Assembly (NCBI GenBank): GCA_051881355.1
Contig: JBJEPS010000098.1
Coordinates: forward strand, 1-8,058
Reading direction: 5' to 3'
From: Fimenecus sp051881355
Lineage (GTDB): Bacteria > Bacillota > Clostridia > Oscillospirales > Acutalibacteraceae
Length of the DNA: 8,058 bases
Positions 7,062 to 8,058 of this stretch are shown here, in pieces. A model generated the notes under the pieces. It had not been told where the DNA came from, did no database searches, and saw nothing but the letters and a program-made list of their open reading frames with translations. The translations under genes and the position numbers were made by a program. Position 1 is the stretch's first letter, and each line of letters starts with the position of its first letter.

Positions 7062-7078
7062 CTCTGCGGGGGGCAGAG
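7062..7078 (+). other. Leader hairpin with G-rich loop before the regulator gene
   Basis: CTCTGC (7062-7067) and GCAGAG (7073-7078) form a perfect 6-bp stem around a GGGGG loop. The hairpin sits in the 5' leader, 5 bases before the ribosome binding site GGGAG (7084-7088). It stands out in an A/T-rich spacer and has no T-tract, so it is not a terminator. It could affect translation or mRNA stability. No known riboswitch class was recognised. Confidence 0.5.
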
Positions 7079-7092
7079 AAAGCGGGAGTAAA

Positions 7093-7674
7093 ATGTCTGA
7101 AATTACCAAACGAGCTTTGGCGCAGTCGTTGAAAAATTTATTGGCACAAAAGCCGTTGAATAAAATCACCATCGGCGATATTGCGGAAGACTGTGGTATT
7201 AACCGTATGACCTTTTATTACCATTTTAAGGATATTTACGACCTTGCGGAATGGACTTGTATTGACGAAACCAAAAAAGTCCTCAACGGCAAGAAAACAT
7301 ATGATACTTGGCAGGAAGGACTCTTAAATATATTCCATGCTGTGTCGGAAAACAAGGCGCTTATTTTAAATGTATATCGCTGTGTCCACCGCGAGCAGAT
7401 AGAGATGGGATTAAACCCGTTGGTGTCCGGTCTTCTGCTGTCTGTCATCGACGAGAAATCCACCGGTCTGTACGTTTTGGAAAGTGATAAAAAATTTATT
7501 GCGGATTTTTATGAATATGCCTTCGTCGGCGTAATGATGAACTGGATTCAAAACGGTATGCAGGAATCGCCCGAGGTATTGGTCAAAAAAATCAGCACCT
7601 TGCTTCACGGCAATTTCACAAAAGCCTTACAAGATTTTTCCATAGGCAAAAGTACATCAAATTCGCCCGATTGA
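7093..7674 (+). CDS. TetR-family regulator, DhaS-like class
   Basis: This 193-residue protein opens with a TetR helix-turn-helix. The segment TKRALAQSLKNLLAQKPLNK (5-24) leads into ITIGDIAEDCGINRMTFYYHF (25-45), followed by KDIYDLAEW (46-54). The N-R-x-T-F-Y-Y-H-F-K-D-x-Y-D-L pattern and short C-terminal domain are typical of the DhaS-like group (TetR C-terminal type 7/8), often annotated as dihydroxyacetone kinase regulators whatever their true target. The ATG at 7093 is preceded by GGGAG (7084-7088) and lies downstream of the promoter. An upstream in-frame extension would begin before the promoter and is rejected. It diverges from the GPH-yczE pair and precedes the oleate hydratase gene in the same orientation, so either could be its target. 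No dha genes are present in the window. Confidence 0.9.
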   Translation: MSEITKRALAQSLKNLLAQKPLNKITIGDIAEDCGINRMTFYYHFKDIYDLAEWTCIDETKKVLNGKKTYDTWQEGLLNIFHAVSENKALILNVYRCVHREQIEMGLNPLVSGLLLSVIDEKSTGLYVLESDKKFIADFYEYAFVGVMMNWIQNGMQESPEVLVKKISTLLHGNFTKALQDFSIGKSTSNSPD

Positions 7675-7688
7675 TAAAATTTTTTACA
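7672..7688. promoter_or_regulatory. Degenerate copy of the TGATAAAA-N-TTTTATCA palindrome
   Basis: TGATAAAATTTTTTACA matches the perfect palindrome at 7701-7717 in 14 of 17 positions and begins 29 bp before it, overlapping the regulator gene's stop codon. Two spaced copies fit an operator pair better than a terminator alone. The A/T-rich background weakens the case. Confidence 0.35.
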
Positions 7689-7694
7689 ATTTTT

Positions 7695-7728
7695 CCGTCC
7701 TGATAAAACTTTTATCAGGACGGATTTT
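7695..7728 (+). terminator. Long palindrome: terminator of the regulator gene, possibly also an operator
   Basis: CCGTCC-TGATAAAA (7695-7708) and TTTTATCA-GGACGG (7710-7723) form a perfect 14-bp inverted repeat around one base. As RNA it would fold with a small A/U loop and an 11-bp stem, followed by ATTTT (7724-7728). It lies 20 bases after the stop codon, which fits a terminator. The tail is short for a strong one. The inner 17 bp also look like a TetR-type operator, and the site ends 12 bp before the -35 box of the oleate hydratase promoter. Confidence 0.7.
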
Positions 7729-7735
7729 CTGTTTA

Positions 7736-7764
7736 TTGTGCAAATACGCCGCTGTATATATAAT
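7736..7764 (+). promoter_or_regulatory. Probable promoter of the oleate hydratase gene
   Basis: A perfect -10 box TATAAT (7759-7764) has TTGTGC (7736-7741) 17 bp upstream as a weak -35. Transcription would start near 7771, about 25 bases before the ATG. The weak -35 suggests either modest expression or dependence on a regulator bound upstream. Confidence 0.6.
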
Positions 7765-7795
7765 GAAAACAGAAAATAATTTAGGAGGTTTTCTT

Positions 7796-8058
7796 ATGTA
7801 TTATGCAGCAGGCACTTATGAAGCTTTTGCACACCCCGAAAAGCCGAAGGACGTAGATAAAAAATCGGCGTATATCATCGGCACAGGGCTTGCAGGTCTT
7901 ACGGCGGCGTTCTATCTTGTACGCGACGGGCAAATGAAAGGAGAGCATATCCATCTCCTTGAAAAATTAGAGCTTGCCGGCGGCAGCTGTGACGGTCGTA
8001 AGGACATCACCAAGGGCTTTTATATGCGCGGCGGACGGGAAATGGACAACCACTTTGA
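7796..8058 (+). CDS. ohyA: Oleate hydratase, N-terminal part (cut by the window end)
   Basis: The first 87 codons are present out of roughly 560-590 in the family. The protein starts MYYAAGTYEAFAHPEKPKDV, matching the 'myosin-cross-reactive antigen' family start. An FAD-binding Rossmann motif follows, YIIGTGLAGLTAAFYL (G29, G31, G34), then HLLEK with the ribose-binding acidic residue E56, the turn GGSCDG (62-67), and the hallmark RGGREM loop (78-83). E82 in that loop corresponds to the water-activating catalytic glutamate of known oleate hydratases. The enzyme hydrates cis-9 double bonds of free fatty acids such as oleate to 10-hydroxy acids, which detoxifies unsaturated fatty acids. A strong AGGAGGT (7783-7789) lies 6 bases before the ATG. 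The catalytic and C-terminal parts lie outside the window, so intactness cannot be judged. Confidence 0.93.
   Translation, partial: MYYAAGTYEAFAHPEKPKDVDKKSAYIIGTGLAGLTAAFYLVRDGQMKGEHIHLLEKLELAGGSCDGRKDITKGFYMRGGREMDNHF

Noticed and set aside
6946..7092. An N-terminal extension of the DhaS-like regulator, starting at 6946
   Set aside because: It would start upstream of the near-consensus promoter at 6959-6987, encodes Phe/Arg-rich sequence unlike a TetR start, and ignores the GGGAG site before ATG 7093.
7093..7674. Naming the regulator dhaS
   Set aside because: Only the class resemblance is visible. No dihydroxyacetone kinase genes lie in the window and the neighbour is an oleate hydratase, so a symbol would mislead.

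Overview
The window looks like chromosomal DNA from a low-to-moderate GC member of the Bacillota, most likely class Clostridia. This is inferred from strong AGGAGG/AGGTG ribosome binding sites, A/T-rich spacers with consensus sigma-A promoters, Lys/Glu-rich proteins, a lipoprotein signal peptide, and an MMPL transporter, YczE-type protein and oleate hydratase of firmicute type. No RNA gene, transposase, integrase or CRISPR array was seen. The only mobile-looking sequence is a short dispersed-type repeat at the left edge (16-45).

Left block (1-4739, + strand): a TetR repressor gene (221-847), an MMPL/RND-type transporter gene (861-2996) and a predicted lipoprotein gene (2989-4677) form a tight operon. 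The gaps are 13 bp and then an 8-bp overlap. A sigma-A promoter (128-155) is flanked by two near-identical TGAC-N5-GTCA palindromes (129-141 and 173-185). The first overlaps the -35 box and the second lies just after the expected transcription start, so the TetR protein probably represses its own operon. A strong hairpin terminator (4700-4739) closes the block and can also serve the convergent block.

Middle block (4752-6890, - strand): a GPH-family (MelB/MFS_2) cation symporter gene (6834-5422, TTG start) is followed after one base by a YczE-like membrane protein gene (5420-4752). The two were probably transcribed together from a promoter near 6861-6890.

Right block (6935-8058, + strand): a second TetR-type regulator of the DhaS-like class (7093-7674) has a near-consensus promoter (6959-6987) and a roughly 100-nt leader carrying a perfect GC-rich hairpin. 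A long palindrome (7695-7723) follows, which may be a terminator, an operator or both. The window ends inside an oleate hydratase gene (from 7796; only about 87 codons present).

The outer blocks suggest a shared theme. Some TetR-controlled MMPL pumps in firmicutes export fatty acids (FarR/FarE of Staphylococcus aureus), and oleate hydratase detoxifies unsaturated fatty acids. A membrane-lipid or fatty-acid stress locus is therefore a reasonable hypothesis, but it is not shown by the sequence. The least understood element is the 562-residue lipoprotein cotranscribed with the MMPL transporter, which looks like a dedicated extracytoplasmic partner.
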